Positions 4,910 to 5,152 of a stretch of 5,152 nucleotides of DNA are shown in pieces. Under the pieces are notes generated by a model, which did no database searches, was not told the origin of the DNA, and saw only the letters and a list, made by a program, of their open reading frames with translations. Positions within the stretch are counted from its first letter, which is position 1. Every line of letters starts with the position of its first letter. The DNA lies in the NCBI GenBank assembly GCA_009703975.1, contig WLFB01000109.1, positions 1 to 5,152 of the forward strand, written 5' to 3'. Source of the stretch: Actinomycetota bacterium. Lineage in GTDB: Bacteria > Actinomycetota > Acidimicrobiia > Acidimicrobiales > Ilumatobacteraceae. The translations under genes were made by a program, and so were the position numbers.

Positions 4910-5152
4910 TCAGCCCGCAATCGCTGCATCAACCTCAGCGATGATTGAATCAACAAAGCTTTTTACTTCTGCTGGCGGATTTTGTGATTCGCAAATTGTT
5001 AGTTGCTCGCGAGACCCAATGGCATCGCCTGCAAGGCGAAACCGAATAATGCCGAGAAAGCAATGTGCGTCTGGGTAATTGGCATCAATTTTTATGGCTC
5101 GCTCAAGATCACTTGATGCGGATAAAAACGCAAGTTGTTTAATTTCACTGCC
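4910..5152 (-). CDS. C-terminal end of a TPR-like protein (N-terminus beyond window)
   Basis: The last 80 residues are open from base 5152 to a TGA at 4912-4910. LERAIKIDANYPDAHCFLG (16-34 of the visible part) closely follows the tetratricopeptide pattern of paired helices with A, Y-P-x-A and L-G positions. It is followed by a second helical segment and an acidic, alanine-rich tail ending in AAIAG. TPR proteins are binding scaffolds; with only the tail visible, partner and location cannot be given. Actinobacterial proteins with a similar tail occur as membrane-anchored TPR proteins, but the N-terminus needed to test that is outside the window. It converges with the SixA-like gene across the 17-bp repeat array. 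Confidence 0.7.
   Translation of the reverse strand, partial: GSEIKQLAFLSASSDLERAIKIDANYPDAHCFLGIIRFRLAGDAIGSREQLTICESQNPPAEVKSFVDSIIAEVDAAIAG

Overview
The window looks like a piece of a chromosome from a modest-GC actinobacterium (Actinomycetota). The evidence is the order of genes on the left: Mrp, then a DUF3107 protein, then a pair of adjacent Get3/ArsA-type ATPases. That ATPase pair resembles the mycobacterial Rv3679/Rv3680 (BagA/BagB) pair, and DUF3107 is essentially an actinobacterial family. Frequent GTG and TTG starts, and at least one start that fits a leaderless transcript, agree with this. The modest GC and gene content would suit an aquatic lineage such as Acidimicrobiia, but this is inference from reading, not a search. 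No mobile elements, tRNA, rRNA or CRISPR were seen.

Left half (about 1-2881, minus strand). A co-directional set runs right to left: mrp (P-loop Fe-S carrier), DUF3107, a complete Get3/ArsA-like ATPase, and a second Get3/ArsA-like ATPase that runs off the left edge. The two ATPase genes overlap by four bases (ATGA). DUF3107 and the first ATPase are almost contiguous. A 94-bp gap between mrp and DUF3107 has its own possible promoter, so this may be one or two transcription units.

Centre (2882-3694). Divergent from mrp is a SufR-type regulator: an N-terminal winged helix and three C-terminal cysteines (CX12CX32C) of the Fe-S-sensing kind. The short divergent gap holds a perfect 19-bp palindrome flanked by a -10-like box for each gene. 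The simplest reading is an Fe-S-responsive autoregulated switch that also controls mrp and perhaps the ATPase operon. This is the most interesting part of the window.

Right half (3716-5152). A cytosolic sulfite-oxidase-fold molybdenum enzyme gene (minus) converges on the regulator and diverges from a SixA-like histidine phosphatase (plus). The phosphatase converges on the C-terminal end of a TPR-like protein that runs off the right edge. Four tandem 17-bp units begin inside the last codons of the phosphatase gene and fill most of the 57-bp convergent gap.

Apart from the short intergenic gaps described, the window is fully coding; no stretch longer than 300 bases lacks a gene.
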